DNA from: G021776435 sp046756245
GTDB lineage: Bacteria > Pseudomonadota > Alphaproteobacteria > Caulobacterales > Parvularculaceae
Assembly: GCA_046756245.1 (NCBI GenBank)
Contig: JBHHVZ010000003.1
Span: 1-64,000 of the forward strand
Reading direction: 5' to 3'
Length of the DNA stretch: 64,000 nt
This document shows, one piece after another, positions 8,342-17,468 of this stretch. The notes beneath the pieces were generated by a model, which was given only the letters and a program-made list of their open reading frames with translations, was not told the DNA's origin and did no database searches. Position 1 is the first letter of the stretch. Each line of letters opens with the position of its first letter. Both the position numbers and the translations under genes were made by a program.

Positions 8342-9474
8342 AAGTCGAGCTCCAGAAAGAACATTGCGAAAAAGGCGTCGATGACGATGACCAAAAAGAG
8401 CGCCTGCACGACCGAAAGCGTCGTCCGTTGCCCGAGCGATTCAGCGCTCCCTTCTACCTCCATGCCCTGGAAACAGCCGATGACGCCGATGACGAAGGCG
8501 AAGAACGGCGCCTTGATGAGGCCGACCCAGAAATTGCTCATCGCAATCGTTTCCTTGGTTCGGGACAAAAACAGCGCCGGCGAGATGTCCATGCTCATCC
8601 AGGCCACCAGCCCGCCGCCGATCATGCCCAGCATCGCCGCCAGAAAGGCGAGAATCGGAAGCACGACCACGAGCGCGATGACGCGCGGCAGCACCAGCAC
8701 TTCCATCGGATCGAGGCCCAGGGTCTGCAGGGCGTCGATCTCCTCGCGGATTTTCATTGAGCCGATCTGCGCAGTAAAGGCGCTGCCGGAACGTCCGGCG
8801 ATGAGGATGGCGGCGAGCAGCACGCCGAATTCGCGCAAGACCGAAATGCCGACAAGTTCGACCGTGAAGATTTCGGCGTTGAACTGGCGCAGGATCTTCG
8901 CGCCCATGAAAGCCACCACCGCGCCGATCAGGAACGACATCAGCCCGACGATCAGCACGGCGTCGAGCCCCGCTTCTTCCATATGATGAACAATCGACGT
9001 CATTCTGAGCCGGCGCGGCCGGGTCAGCACGCCAAACGCTTTCGACAGCGTAAAGCCGATGAAACTGAGAAGCTCAAGCGCCGCGTAATAGGCGTCGACC
9101 GCGCCGCGGCCGAGGCGGTTGAGCATCATTAGAAACGCGTTCGGATGCGCCGGTTCAATCAGGCAGGGATCGAGATGCGGGCGCACTTGCTCCAGCAGCG
9201 AGGCGTGCACAGCGCTGGCGCCGACAATCCCCGATTTCTCGCCGCGTCCTTCGCAGGTCAACAGGGTGCGCTGAATCACCATCGCGCCGGCGGTGTCCAA
9301 GCACTCAACCCCAGAAACGTCGATAATGAGATCGCGGCCGGTCGAATCGTCAGCGAAATCCCGCAGGCCGCCGTCGAGCGGGCCGAGAAAGCGCGCGCGC
9401 CAGTCGCCTTTGGCGACCAGGCGCAGGACCCCGTCCTCGGAATCGATTTCGAAAGCGGCGGCGGACTCCCGCAT
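8338..9474 (-). CDS. mlaE: STAS-MlaE fusion ABC permease
   Basis: A 378-residue inner-membrane permease. Residues about 1-100 form a STAS-like domain (DLIIDVSGVECLDTAGAMVIQ), normally a separate MlaB subunit in E. coli; the MlaE permease domain follows with the family segments EFGVLLAAILIAGRSGSAFTAQIGSMKIREEIDALQTLGLDPMEVLVLPR (about 215-265). The fusion explains why no mlaB is seen. I start at the ATG at 9474, just before the STAS domain; an in-frame TTG at 9522 would add 16 residues. First gene of the mlaE-mlaF-mlaD-lipoprotein operon and divergent from the CHASE2 gene across about 195 bases. Confidence 0.9.
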   Translation of the reverse strand: MRESAAAFEIDSEDGVLRLVAKGDWRARFLGPLDGGLRDFADDSTGRDLIIDVSGVECLDTAGAMVIQRTLLTCEGRGEKSGIVGASAVHASLLEQVRPHLDPCLIEPAHPNAFLMMLNRLGRGAVDAYYAALELLSFIGFTLSKAFGVLTRPRRLRMTSIVHHMEEAGLDAVLIVGLMSFLIGAVVAFMGAKILRQFNAEIFTVELVGISVLREFGVLLAAILIAGRSGSAFTAQIGSMKIREEIDALQTLGLDPMEVLVLPRVIALVVVLPILAFLAAMLGMIGGGLVAWMSMDISPALFLSRTKETIAMSNFWVGLIKAPFFAFVIGVIGCFQGMEVEGSAESLGQRTTLSVVQALFLVIVIDAFFAMFFLELDF

Positions 9475-9670
9475 TTTCAAGGCTTTCTTTACATTCGCCG
9501 GCAATCGGCGCGAGGCTTGCAATGTTATGGTTTAGCGCAGGATGATAAATTGATCCTGAAAACGCTGCGAGCGCCAAAACTTTAAGGTTTGCGGCGTTTC
9601 GAGCTGCGGCGAGCGGGTGTCGGGACGCGAAAGGCGCGCCAATTCGGGAGCAGGCTGGGTGGCCAGGAAT

Positions 9671-11920
9671 ATGTTTACAGCTCGGTTTCGCTGGCTTTCA
9701 GCCCTGCCGCTGCTCGTGGTCATCGGCGCTCTGGCGGTTATCGCGTTGGGCGCGCTGTCGGGCGCGCAATCGCCCAACGCCCGCGGACGCGAAATGCTTT
9801 TCGATTATTATCAAAGACTTAAGCCCGCTTCGCTGGACGGCGCGCCATCCTTCCATCTGGTTCTGATTGATCGCGACAGTCTTGACCGGATCGGGCCATG
9901 GCCGTGGCCGCGCACCATTCTGGCCGATCTCGCCGAGGCCGCGCACCAAGCCGGCGCGAAGGGGGTTGTCTTGGCCGAGCCCGTCGATTCGCCCGATCCC
10001 CTGTCGCCGAAAGTAATCGGCGACTTCTGGCTCGGCGGCGCGCGCGACGACGAACTCGCCCGCCAGCTCGCTCTGTTGCCCAGCACCGACGCGGCGCTGG
10101 CCGCCGCCCTCACGGGAGGCGACAGCGCCATCGCCGCCGCGAACGCGCCGCCCGACGATCCGTTTTCCGAAAACGCGTTGCAGCGCGTCGACTTGCACGG
10201 GATTGACTGGCTCAATCTCGGCGCCGGGCAAAGCGACTTCGTGGCGCTGCCGGCCGGCGTCATGCGCTATGCGGTTGACGAGGCGCTGCTCGAGTCGGCG
10301 CAGTTGACCGTGTCGGCGCTGGCGCCCGATCCGGACGGAGTCGTTCGGCGTCTGCCGCTGCTGTGGGCGCTTGACGGGCGTCCGGCGCCGGCGCTGGCGC
10401 TCGCAGCGGCGCGCCTGGCCGCCGCCGACGGCGCCGCTGCGCCGGTGATCCTCGATGCAGACCCCTCTTCGGTTTCGGCGCGCGGACAGCTTATCAGCGG
10501 TCTGTCGCTTGACGGGCGGAAGCTGGCGGTGTCGCGAACGGGCGTCATCCGGCTTTACGCGCCCAAAAGCGTCAACCTGCCTTCGACCCCCGCCTGGCGC
10601 ATCCTGTCGGGCGCCGGCAGCAACCGACAGCTCGAAGACGCCGTCGTCATCGTCGGAACCGACGCCAGTCTGGGCGAAAACGTCAGAACGGCGCGCGGGC
10701 CGCTGCCGGCGGCGGCCGTTCACGCGCTCGCCGCCGAACAGATACTCGCCGGCGCGACGCTGAACCGGCCCGGCTGGGCGGGCTACGCAGAGGCGATTGC
10801 GGTGATGCTCCTGGGCGCGGCGGCGATCATGGCCGCCCAACGACTCGATTTCTGGCAGGCGCTCGGCGTGGCGGCGTTGATCTCGGTTCTCCTCCTGGTG
10901 ATATCCTTCGCCGCGTTCTCGACCCAGAGCCTGCTTCTCAATCCGCTGCCGCCGGCGTTGGCGCTCTTGATCGGCGCATTTTCGGTGGCCGGCGGAAAAT
11001 CGCTCGGCGTCGCGCTGCGCGATGATTCCGTACGCGGATCGTTCCACGACTCGCTGCCCGAATCTGCAATGAAGCAGTTGCGCGAGGACGGACGCGGCGA
11101 GATACTCGACGGCGTGATGCGCCAGATCACGGTGCTCGCCTGCGAGCTTCGTCTGACGGATGATGATCTTGACCGGTTGTCGGCGACGCCCGACGACGTA
11201 TCGAAAATCATGGCGTCGGCCAGCCTCAATTTGCGCCGCATCATCATCGACACCGGCGGCGCGGTCGATCAGGCCGAAGGCGGGCGGCTGTTCGCCTATT
11301 ACAACGCGCCGCTCGAAGCCGCCGATCATATCGAGGCGGCGTGCTCCGCTGCGCTCCGTCTCGTGGAGAGTATGGACAAGATAAACGCGGAGCTTGAAAG
11401 CAGCTCGCATACGCGCGGCGTTCAGGTGCATCTGGCGATTGGAATCGCGACCGGCGAATGCTTCACGGGGCCGATGGGGCATGGCCGTCACAACCGTTAT
11501 TCGGCGATCGGGCCAGCGGTGGACATGGCTTCGTTCCTGCGCCGCCAGTCCGAATACTACGGCCCGGCGATGATCTGCGACGAAACCGTTTATCGTCAGT
11601 CGCATCATCATTTCGCCTTCCTCGAACTTGACCGTCTGCGTACGAATAGATCCGAGCGGCTGACCGGCATTTATGCGCTGATCGGCAATCCGTTCATCAA
11701 ATCGAGCAAGAGTTATCGCGCGCTCGACGAAACGCACCGCCAGATGCTCGCCGCCTATCGGTCGGGCGATCTGACAAAAGCGAAGGCGATGCTGGAGAAA
11801 TCCAAAAGCTCGCCGGGCGCGAAAATCGCCCTGTTCGACATCTACGAAGAGCGCATCAGGAAATTGTCCGAAGAGGGCGTGCCGGAAGGCTGGGACGGCT
11901 CTCATCCGGCGACGATCTAG
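9671..11920 (+). CDS. CHASE2 sensor with degenerate adenylate/guanylate cyclase domain
   Basis: A 749-residue membrane protein: an N-terminal helix (about 8-28), a periplasmic CHASE2 sensory domain (about 35-330, with FHLVLIDRDSLDRIGPWPWPR), three membrane helices (about 365-440) and a C-terminal class III cyclase-like domain (about 485-680). The cyclase domain has lost its chemistry: the first metal Asp is Glu (VLACELR, about 492), the second metal Asp is Gly (about 538), the substrate Lys is Gln (about 534), and the transition-state Asn and Arg are Asp (about 618) and Phe (about 622). It is therefore likely a catalytically dead receptor or a subunit of another cyclase. A GTG at 9617 is an alternative start; the ATG at 9671 begins right before the first membrane helix. 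Confidence 0.85.
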   Translation: MFTARFRWLSALPLLVVIGALAVIALGALSGAQSPNARGREMLFDYYQRLKPASLDGAPSFHLVLIDRDSLDRIGPWPWPRTILADLAEAAHQAGAKGVVLAEPVDSPDPLSPKVIGDFWLGGARDDELARQLALLPSTDAALAAALTGGDSAIAAANAPPDDPFSENALQRVDLHGIDWLNLGAGQSDFVALPAGVMRYAVDEALLESAQLTVSALAPDPDGVVRRLPLLWALDGRPAPALALAAARLAAADGAAAPVILDADPSSVSARGQLISGLSLDGRKLAVSRTGVIRLYAPKSVNLPSTPAWRILSGAGSNRQLEDAVVIVGTDASLGENVRTARGPLPAAAVHALAAEQILAGATLNRPGWAGYAEAIAVMLLGAAAIMAAQRLDFWQALGVAALISVLLLVISFAAFSTQSLLLNPLPPALALLIGAFSVAGGKSLGVALRDDSVRGSFHDSLPESAMKQLREDGRGEILDGVMRQITVLACELRLTDDDLDRLSATPDDVSKIMASASLNLRRIIIDTGGAVDQAEGGRLFAYYNAPLEAADHIEAACSAALRLVESMDKINAELESSSHTRGVQVHLAIGIATGECFTGPMGHGRHNRYSAIGPAVDMASFLRRQSEYYGPAMICDETVYRQSHHHFAFLELDRLRTNRSERLTGIYALIGNPFIKSSKSYRALDETHRQMLAAYRSGDLTKAKAMLEKSKSSPGAKIALFDIYEERIRKLSEEGVPEGWDGSHPATI

Positions 11921-11942
11921 GCGCGATTACGGAGATTTCCGC

Positions 11943-12320
11943 ATGAACAAGGAACTCGTCATCGCCGGCGCCGTCGGTGCTGCAGGGATAATTCTCGCTG
12001 CGTTCGGCGCGCATGCGCTGGCGCCGGAGACGCCGGCGCGACTGTTGCGCGCCTATTACACCGGGGCCGATCTCCATCTCGCGCATGCGCCGGTCCTGCT
12101 GGCGCTGGCGCTGGCGGATGGAAACGCGCGTCTGAGTGCGGCGTTCTGGCTGATCCTCGCAGGCGTCGTACTGTTCAGCGGCTCGCTTTACGCTCTGGCC
12201 TTGTTGGCCTGGCGTCCGCTCGGCGCCGTCACGCCGCTCGGCGGCGTCATTCTCATCGCCGGCTGGGCGACGACTGCGTATGCAGGTTTGAAATCGCCCG
12301 CGCGGGGTCTGTCGAATTAA
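11943..12320 (+). CDS. DUF423 family membrane protein
   Basis: A 125-residue integral membrane protein of the DUF423 (YgdD-like) family with four hydrophobic helices. Family hallmarks are the N-terminal GAVGAAGIILAAFGAHAL and the central FSGSLYALALLAWRPLGAVTPLGGVILIAGW. The function of the family is unknown. An ATTACGGAG element precedes the ATG, and the gene follows the CHASE2 gene by 22 bases on the same strand, so the two are probably cotranscribed. Its end overlaps the stop of the convergent lipoprotein gene by four bases. Confidence 0.85.
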   Translation: MNKELVIAGAVGAAGIILAAFGAHALAPETPARLLRAYYTGADLHLAHAPVLLALALADGNARLSAAFWLILAGVVLFSGSLYALALLAWRPLGAVTPLGGVILIAGWATTAYAGLKSPARGLSN

Positions 12321-12976
12321 AGCCGTCCCGCCGTTGCGCGCCGCTTCATGGCCGGTTGCGCGTAGGTTTCCGAACGATCGTTGTCGATGCGGTCGGCGAG
12401 CCGGTCGGCGGCCGCGCCGATCAATTTGATCGCCTCGTTGAACGACGTCTTGATGGCTTCGTCAGGGTCGTTCTGTGCGGCGAGCGCATTCGATTTTTCC
12501 AGCATTTTCACCGTTGCGAGATAAATGTCGCGATGCTCGCGAAGATCGCCGATGGCGCTTTCCACCACGGCGATATCCGATCCGGTCGGGCGCACCGAAA
12601 CGGCTGCGGCGTCGGCCGCTTCAGCCAAGAGCCATGCGGCTTCGAGATGGCGCGCCGCATCCTCCATCAACTGCGATCCCGGCGCTTTCTCGGTGATCAG
12701 GATGGCCACATAGGCCTCGACCGCGTCGTCCTTGCTGACGCTGTCCCGATCGCCGCCGATAAATCCGGTCAGGCGCGCGCCCAGCGACGGGTTTTCCGGC
12801 TTCGGCCACGCGGTGCGGCTGACTTCGGCGGCCGCTGTCTTGAGCGCTTCGCGTTCGGCCTGATGCCTGGAAGAGTCGGCGGCGTATTTCTGGGGAGAAA
12901 TCGTCGCGCACGCCCCGAGCAACGCGCACGTCATCGCCGCGAACATGATGCGGCGCCACACGAAATTACTGGCCAC
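12317..12976 (-). CDS. Hypothetical lipoprotein
   Basis: A 219-residue protein with a lipoprotein signal peptide: a basic region (FVWRRI), a hydrophobic core and a lipobox LGAC ending at about residue 22. I use the GTG at 12976, which has a GGGG five bases upstream and keeps the arginine pair; the ATG at 12946 would remove the positive charges of the signal peptide. The mature part is Ala-rich and mostly helical (PKYAADSSRHQAEREALKTAAAEVSRT, then long helices about 90-210), without a domain I recognise. It may be a periplasmic or outer-membrane-anchored coiled-coil factor. It is divergent from the iminopeptidase gene. Confidence 0.65.
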   Translation of the reverse strand: MASNFVWRRIMFAAMTCALLGACATISPQKYAADSSRHQAEREALKTAAAEVSRTAWPKPENPSLGARLTGFIGGDRDSVSKDDAVEAYVAILITEKAPGSQLMEDAARHLEAAWLLAEAADAAAVSVRPTGSDIAVVESAIGDLREHRDIYLATVKMLEKSNALAAQNDPDEAIKTSFNEAIKLIGAAADRLADRIDNDRSETYAQPAMKRRATAGRL

Positions 12977-13063
12977 TGAGCCCCGACTCCCGCAAAAACT
13001 TGAATACCTACGTCTTCCCCCGCTAATCGATAACATAACTCTTAAGGGAAAGTCAGCCGGCAA

Positions 13064-14020
13064 ATGTCTGATCGATTAAAATTGTTCGCTCCGATCGAGC
13101 CTTTCGACACAGGATTTTTACGCGTTTCGGATCTTCACGAGATTTACTACGAGATATCGGGCCGTCCCGACGGAAAGCCGGCCGTGGTGTGCCATGGCGG
13201 TCCCGGCGGCGGCTCGACGCCGTCGATGCGGCGCTATTTCGACCCCGAGCGCTACCGGATCGTCGTCTTCGACCAGCGCGGGTGCGGCAAATCGCGCCCC
13301 CATGCGGAGCTGCGCGAGAATACGACCTGGCATCTGATCGACGATATGGAGGCGCTGCGAGAGCATCTCGGGATTGAGCGCTGGCAGGTCTTCGGGGGCT
13401 CATGGGGCTCGACCCTGGCGCTCGCTTACGCCGAAACCCATCCCGACCGGGTTGCGGAGCTGGCGCTTCGGGGGATTTTCGCGCTTCGGCGGCGGGAATT
13501 GCTGTGGTTCTACCAGGAAGGCGCGAGCTGGATGTATCCGGACGCCTGGGAGGCGTTTGTCGCGCCGATCCCGGAAGACGAGCGCAGCGATCTCATGGCC
13601 GCCTACCACCGCCGGCTCACCGGCGACGACGAAGCCGAAAAAATCAAGGCCGCCAAGGCCTGGAGCCGTTGGGAGGGCGGCACGGTCTCGCTGTTTCCTT
13701 CCGAGGAGCGGATCGAAAGCTTCTCCAGCGATGAATTCGCCGTCGCCTTTGCGCGGATTGAATGCCACTATTTCATGAATGGCGGCTTTTTCGAGCGTGA
13801 AGGCCAAGTGCTGGAGGATGTCGGCAAGATCCGCCATATCCCGGCCGTCATCGTCCAGGGGCGCTATGACGTGGTGACGCCCGCCGTCACGGCGTGGACG
13901 CTGCACAAAGCCTGGCCCGAAGCCGAACTGCGTTTGATCCAGGACGCCGGCCACGCCGCCAGCGAGCCGGGCATCATTGACGGACTGGTCCGGGCGACGA
14001 ATGAATTCGCACGGCAATGA
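13064..14020 (+). CDS. pip: Proline iminopeptidase
   Basis: Alpha/beta-hydrolase of 318 residues that removes N-terminal proline from peptides in the cytoplasm. The family signature is clear: HGGPGGGSTPSMRRYFDPERYRIVVFDQRGCGKSRPH (about 44-80), nucleophile elbow GGSWGS with Ser113, an acid in GRYDVVTP (about 267) and the catalytic His in DAGHAASEPG (about 294). Length matches the proteobacterial prolyl aminopeptidase type. It stands alone, divergent from the lipoprotein gene and convergent with the sodium symporter gene, with a palindromic repeat element downstream. Confidence 0.92.
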   Translation: MSDRLKLFAPIEPFDTGFLRVSDLHEIYYEISGRPDGKPAVVCHGGPGGGSTPSMRRYFDPERYRIVVFDQRGCGKSRPHAELRENTTWHLIDDMEALREHLGIERWQVFGGSWGSTLALAYAETHPDRVAELALRGIFALRRRELLWFYQEGASWMYPDAWEAFVAPIPEDERSDLMAAYHRRLTGDDEAEKIKAAKAWSRWEGGTVSLFPSEERIESFSSDEFAVAFARIECHYFMNGGFFEREGQVLEDVGKIRHIPAVIVQGRYDVVTPAVTAWTLHKAWPEAELRLIQDAGHAASEPGIIDGLVRATNEFARQ

Positions 14021-14073
14021 CGGCTTATCCCATCATGCGCTGATGACGACTTATACCAACCAGCGCATTCGGA

Positions 14074-14186
14074 CGGATTCCCTCCCCTTGGAAAGGGGAG
14101 GGTTAGGGTGGGGATTGGCGCAACTGTTTTCGGACCCGCAGGCAATCCCTCCCCTGGCCCCTCCCTTTCCAAGGGAGGGGAACCGC
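14074..14186. repeat. Paired palindromic intergenic element
   Basis: Two near-perfect palindromes built from C-rich/G-rich arms, CCCTCCCCTT...AAGGGGAGGG at 14080-14102 and CCCCTCCCTT...AAGGGAGGGG at 14158-14180, lie about 55 bases apart, inverted relative to each other. The intervening segment contains TTAGGGTGGGGATTGG. This has the look of a dispersed REP-like or MITE-like element sitting between two convergent genes, where it could also act as a transcription terminator. I see no second copy in this window. Confidence 0.6.
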
Positions 14187-14221
14187 GCCACGCCAACAAT
14201 CGTGATCTGCGAAGGCTGGTA

Positions 14222-15748
14222 TTATCCCAGAAAATACGGGGCGATGACGGCGCCGTAGATGACGACGGCGGCGATTGCGAACGGACACACCCAGCGGATC
14301 AGGAACCGCCAGCGCTTGAACCAGATTTCGGATTTGAAGCCGATCGCCTCTCGCGCGGTCGACGTCGAGACGATCCAGCCGGCGAAGACGGCGGTGATGA
14401 AGCCGGCCACCGGCAGGATGATGTCTGTCGTGGCGCTCAGGAAATCGAGCAACACCTTGCCTTCGAACAGCTTGACCCCGCCGAGCGGCTGCCAGGTATT
14501 CCAGAACGTCGTTTGATCCTCGCCATTGGGACCGACCGTCGGCACCTGCGAAAAGGCGTTCAGAACGCCGATCCCGAATATCACCAGGCCAATGAGGCTC
14601 GCCGATATCAGACGCCGGTCGGCTTTTGTCTGTTCGTCGACCCAGCTGGTGGAGGTTTCCAGCAGCGCGATTGACGACGTGATCGCCGCGAAGAACGCCA
14701 GAACGAAAAAGATCATTCCGAATAGACCGCCCACCGGCATGCCGTAAAAGGCGAGCGGCAGGGTCTGGAACATCAGGGTCGGTCCGGACCCCGGCGCGAG
14801 CCCCATGGCGAAAACGATCGGGAAGATGGCGAGGCCGGCGACGATGCCGACGCCGGTGTCGGCGAGCGCGACAAGGCGCGCCGAGCGCGGCAGGTCCTGA
14901 TCGGGACGCATATAGGCGCCGTAGGTCGCCATCAGCGCCGAGCCGAGACCGATGGAGAAGAAAGCCTGCCCGAGGGCGGCGGAAATGACAGAGCCATCCC
15001 GAACGCCGTGCAAAATGCCGCGCCGGATCGTTCCGTCGTCAAGAACGCTATCGTCCAAACGCACGCCGAGCAGAAAATCGAACCCTTGTCGGGCGTCGCC
15101 CTGCACTACCGAGAATCCCAGAAGAATGAGCAGCAACACGAAAAACGCCGGCATCAGGACCGTCACCGCCACCTCGATGCCGCCCTTGACGCCGCGGGCG
15201 ACAATAAAAACCGTCAACACCATGAAAATCGCGTGATAAAAAATCATGCGCGCGGGATCGTTCAGAAGATCGACCAGCTTCGCGCTGACTTCCTCCTGCG
15301 ACTGACCGGCGAAAGCGCCCGACATCAATCCGGCGAGCCCGTCGCGCCCCACGGCGGCGAACAGATCGGTCCCTATCATCACCACATAGGCCAGCACCCA
15401 GCCGGCGATGACGGAATAAAAGGTGAGAATGATGAACGAGCCGATCATCCCGAACCAGGATTGAAGCGACCACAGGGACGAGCGTCCTTCCGCCTGGGCG
15501 ATCTTGACGACGCTGCCGACCGCCGACATGCCGCCGCGCCGGCCGATGAAGAACTCCGCGGTCAGCACCGGCAGGCCGATCAGAACCACGCAAAGGATAT
15601 AAAAGACGACAAACGCGCCGCCGCCGTTCTCGCCGGCCACATACGGAAACCGCCATAAATTGCCGAGGCCGACGGCCGAGCCGATCGCCGCCAGTATGAA
15701 CGCAGCGCGCGTCGACCAGTGTTCAGGCGGTTTGTCATGTACTTGCAT
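14222..15748 (-). CDS. Sodium-dependent transporter, NSS/SNF family
   Basis: A 508-residue, about 12-TM neurotransmitter:sodium symporter family protein, which couples sodium entry to uptake of an amino acid or related solute. The hallmark first helix HWSTRAAFILAAIGSAVGLGNLWRFPYVAGENGGGAF (about 10-45) contains the unwound TM1 site with the GNLWRFPY motif. Other landmarks are GMPVGGLFGMIFFVLAFFAAITSSIALLE (about 330) and the terminal segments of a 12-helix protein. I start at the ATG at 15748, which has AGGGG nine bases upstream; the longer frame to 15802 adds 18 basic residues unlike the family. The substrate is not predictable. Confidence 0.88.
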   Translation of the reverse strand: MQVHDKPPEHWSTRAAFILAAIGSAVGLGNLWRFPYVAGENGGGAFVVFYILCVVLIGLPVLTAEFFIGRRGGMSAVGSVVKIAQAEGRSSLWSLQSWFGMIGSFIILTFYSVIAGWVLAYVVMIGTDLFAAVGRDGLAGLMSGAFAGQSQEEVSAKLVDLLNDPARMIFYHAIFMVLTVFIVARGVKGGIEVAVTVLMPAFFVLLLILLGFSVVQGDARQGFDFLLGVRLDDSVLDDGTIRRGILHGVRDGSVISAALGQAFFSIGLGSALMATYGAYMRPDQDLPRSARLVALADTGVGIVAGLAIFPIVFAMGLAPGSGPTLMFQTLPLAFYGMPVGGLFGMIFFVLAFFAAITSSIALLETSTSWVDEQTKADRRLISASLIGLVIFGIGVLNAFSQVPTVGPNGEDQTTFWNTWQPLGGVKLFEGKVLLDFLSATTDIILPVAGFITAVFAGWIVSTSTAREAIGFKSEIWFKRWRFLIRWVCPFAIAAVVIYGAVIAPYFLG

Positions 15749-15914
15749 GGTTAATATCCCCTTCCCTGCCAGCCGTCTGGCGCGGCGTTGAAATTTTTTC
15801 ATATCTTAGACGAATTTTTACCGCTGTTAGCAATCCTTGCGGGCCAAGGCGATAGAAAGCCAGAGATCAACTGGCGATAATGGTCCGAAGACCGCCCGCA
15901 GAGTGGAAACCGAC

Positions 15915-16283
15915 GTGACCGACCCGCATGCCGTACAGCCGCCGGTGCTTGAACTGGAGCAGATCGACGGGCTCGTCGCCGCCGCCGGCGTCGCCGGCGC
16001 GCAGGAAATTCTTCAGACCTTCTGGCAGTCGACCGAATCGCTTTTGGAGCATCTCGTAGTCCAGATCGGCGAAGGCGACGCCGAACAGGCCGCCAAAACA
16101 GCTCATGCGCTCAAGGGCTCGGCCGCCAATGTAGGCGCACGCCGTCTCGCCGAACTGGCGAAAAATATTGAAGAGTGCTGCATGAAAGCCGACCGCGGCG
16201 ACCCCGCCCATTGCCTCGGCAAGGCGCAAGAAGTCTTCGCCGAAACGCGCTCGGCTTTCGAAGCGCATCTGGCGGCGGCCTGA
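15915..16283 (+). CDS. Histidine phosphotransfer (HPt) domain protein
   Basis: A stand-alone 122-residue HPt domain protein, which would relay phosphate between a hybrid histidine kinase and a response regulator. The phospho-acceptor motif is KTAHALKGSAANVGARRLAELAKNIEE with the acceptor at His64, embedded in a four-helix bundle of the usual length. The GTG at 15915 is preferred for its GGAAA six bases upstream; earlier in-frame starts exist at 15903 (GTG) and 15837 (TTG). No kinase or response regulator is adjacent, so its partners are elsewhere. It is divergent from the symporter gene and convergent with rodA. Confidence 0.8.
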   Translation: MTDPHAVQPPVLELEQIDGLVAAAGVAGAQEILQTFWQSTESLLEHLVVQIGEGDAEQAAKTAHALKGSAANVGARRLAELAKNIEECCMKADRGDPAHCLGKAQEVFAETRSAFEAHLAAA

Positions 16284-16315
16284 CCGCATCGTCGCGGGCT
16301 TGAATCGTATCTGTT

Positions 16316-17464
16316 TCAGAAAAATTCCCGCGACCGCAGGATCTCCTGATCCTGATGCACATGCGCGCTCATGATCAGACCGAAGCCGGCCATGATCACA
16401 GTCATGACCGTGCCGCCGTATGAAACGAGCGGCAGCGGGACGCCGACCACCGGCGCCAGTCCCGTCACCATGCCGGCGTTGATCAGCACATAGAGCGCGA
16501 ACGTCACCACGACGCCCATCGAAGCAAGTCGCGCGAAGTGCGACTTCGAGCGCAGCGCCACCCGTATGGCCATGAAGATGACCGTAAGATAAAGCAGGAG
16601 CAGGCCGACGGCGCCGACGAACCCGAATTCTTCGCCGAAAATCGTGAAGATGAAATCGGTGTGCATTTCGGGCAGGAATTTGAGCTGGCTTTGGGTGCCC
16701 AGCATGTAGCCCTTGCCGTCGAGTCCGCCCGAGCCCAGCGCAATCTTTGACTGTAAGAGGTGATAACCCTGGCCCAGCGGATCGCGGTCGGGATCGAGAA
16801 ATGTGAGAATGCGCTTCACCTGATAATCTTTGAGAAACTCATAGCGATAAGCGACATAGGCGGCGACCACGCCGCCGGCGATGCCGAACAGGCCGATGCG
16901 CCAGCTCAATCCCGCGAGAAATACGATCGCCACGCCGGTCGCAGCCAACAAGAGCGCCGTGCCGAGATCCGGCTGGATGAAAACGAGACCGACCGGCGCG
17001 CCGATCATCAAAATCGGCGGAATGAGATAGAGAATTTGCGACACCTGCTCGGCCCGCAGCCCGTGATAATAGCGCGCCAGCGCCATCACCAGACCGAGCT
17101 TCATCGCCTCCGACGGCTGAAACTGAAAGCCGGCGACGGAGATCCACCGCTGCGCGCCCATGATTGTCTCGCCGATGAACGGAACAGCGATGAGCGCGGC
17201 GAGCGCGGCGAAATAGATCGGATAAGCAAGCGACATCCAGAACCGGATGCCGATCAGCCCCATCCCGACCAGCAAAATGACCGCGCTGGCGTAACGGATT
17301 GCGTGCTTCGCCGCCCAGGGCTGCCACGATCCTTCGGCGACGGAATAGAGCGTGACGACGCCGGCGCCGGCGATCATCGTCAAGAGAATAATCAGCGGCC
17401 AGTGGAAGCGCGCAAGGCGTTCGCGAAATCCGCGCCGTCGGCTGGGCAGGATGATCGAAGACAC
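16316..17464 (-). CDS. rodA: Rod-shape peptidoglycan glycosyltransferase RodA
   Basis: SEDS-family membrane glycosyltransferase of 382 residues with about ten TM helices that polymerises glycan strands with PBP2 during side-wall growth. Motifs include FQPSEAMKLGLVMALARYYH (about 140), GTALLLAATG, the DFIFTIFGEEFGFVGA segment with catalytic-loop residues (about 285), and the terminal GLAPVVGVPLPLVSYGGTVMTVIMAGFGLIMS (about 340-370), all standard for RodA. It starts at GTG with a GGGAGGG about nine bases upstream, just four bases after the mrdA stop, as the last gene of the mreB-mreC-mreD-mrdA-rodA block. Confidence 0.93.
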   Translation of the reverse strand: MSSIILPSRRRGFRERLARFHWPLIILLTMIAGAGVVTLYSVAEGSWQPWAAKHAIRYASAVILLVGMGLIGIRFWMSLAYPIYFAALAALIAVPFIGETIMGAQRWISVAGFQFQPSEAMKLGLVMALARYYHGLRAEQVSQILYLIPPILMIGAPVGLVFIQPDLGTALLLAATGVAIVFLAGLSWRIGLFGIAGGVVAAYVAYRYEFLKDYQVKRILTFLDPDRDPLGQGYHLLQSKIALGSGGLDGKGYMLGTQSQLKFLPEMHTDFIFTIFGEEFGFVGAVGLLLLYLTVIFMAIRVALRSKSHFARLASMGVVVTFALYVLINAGMVTGLAPVVGVPLPLVSYGGTVMTVIMAGFGLIMSAHVHQDQEILRSREFF

Positions 17465-17468
17465 GCCC

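Noticed and set aside
9698..11905. 735-codon minus-strand open frame opposite the CHASE2 gene
   Set aside because: Arg/Gln-rich sequence without motifs, exactly antisense to a gene with recognisable CHASE2 and cyclase-like domains.
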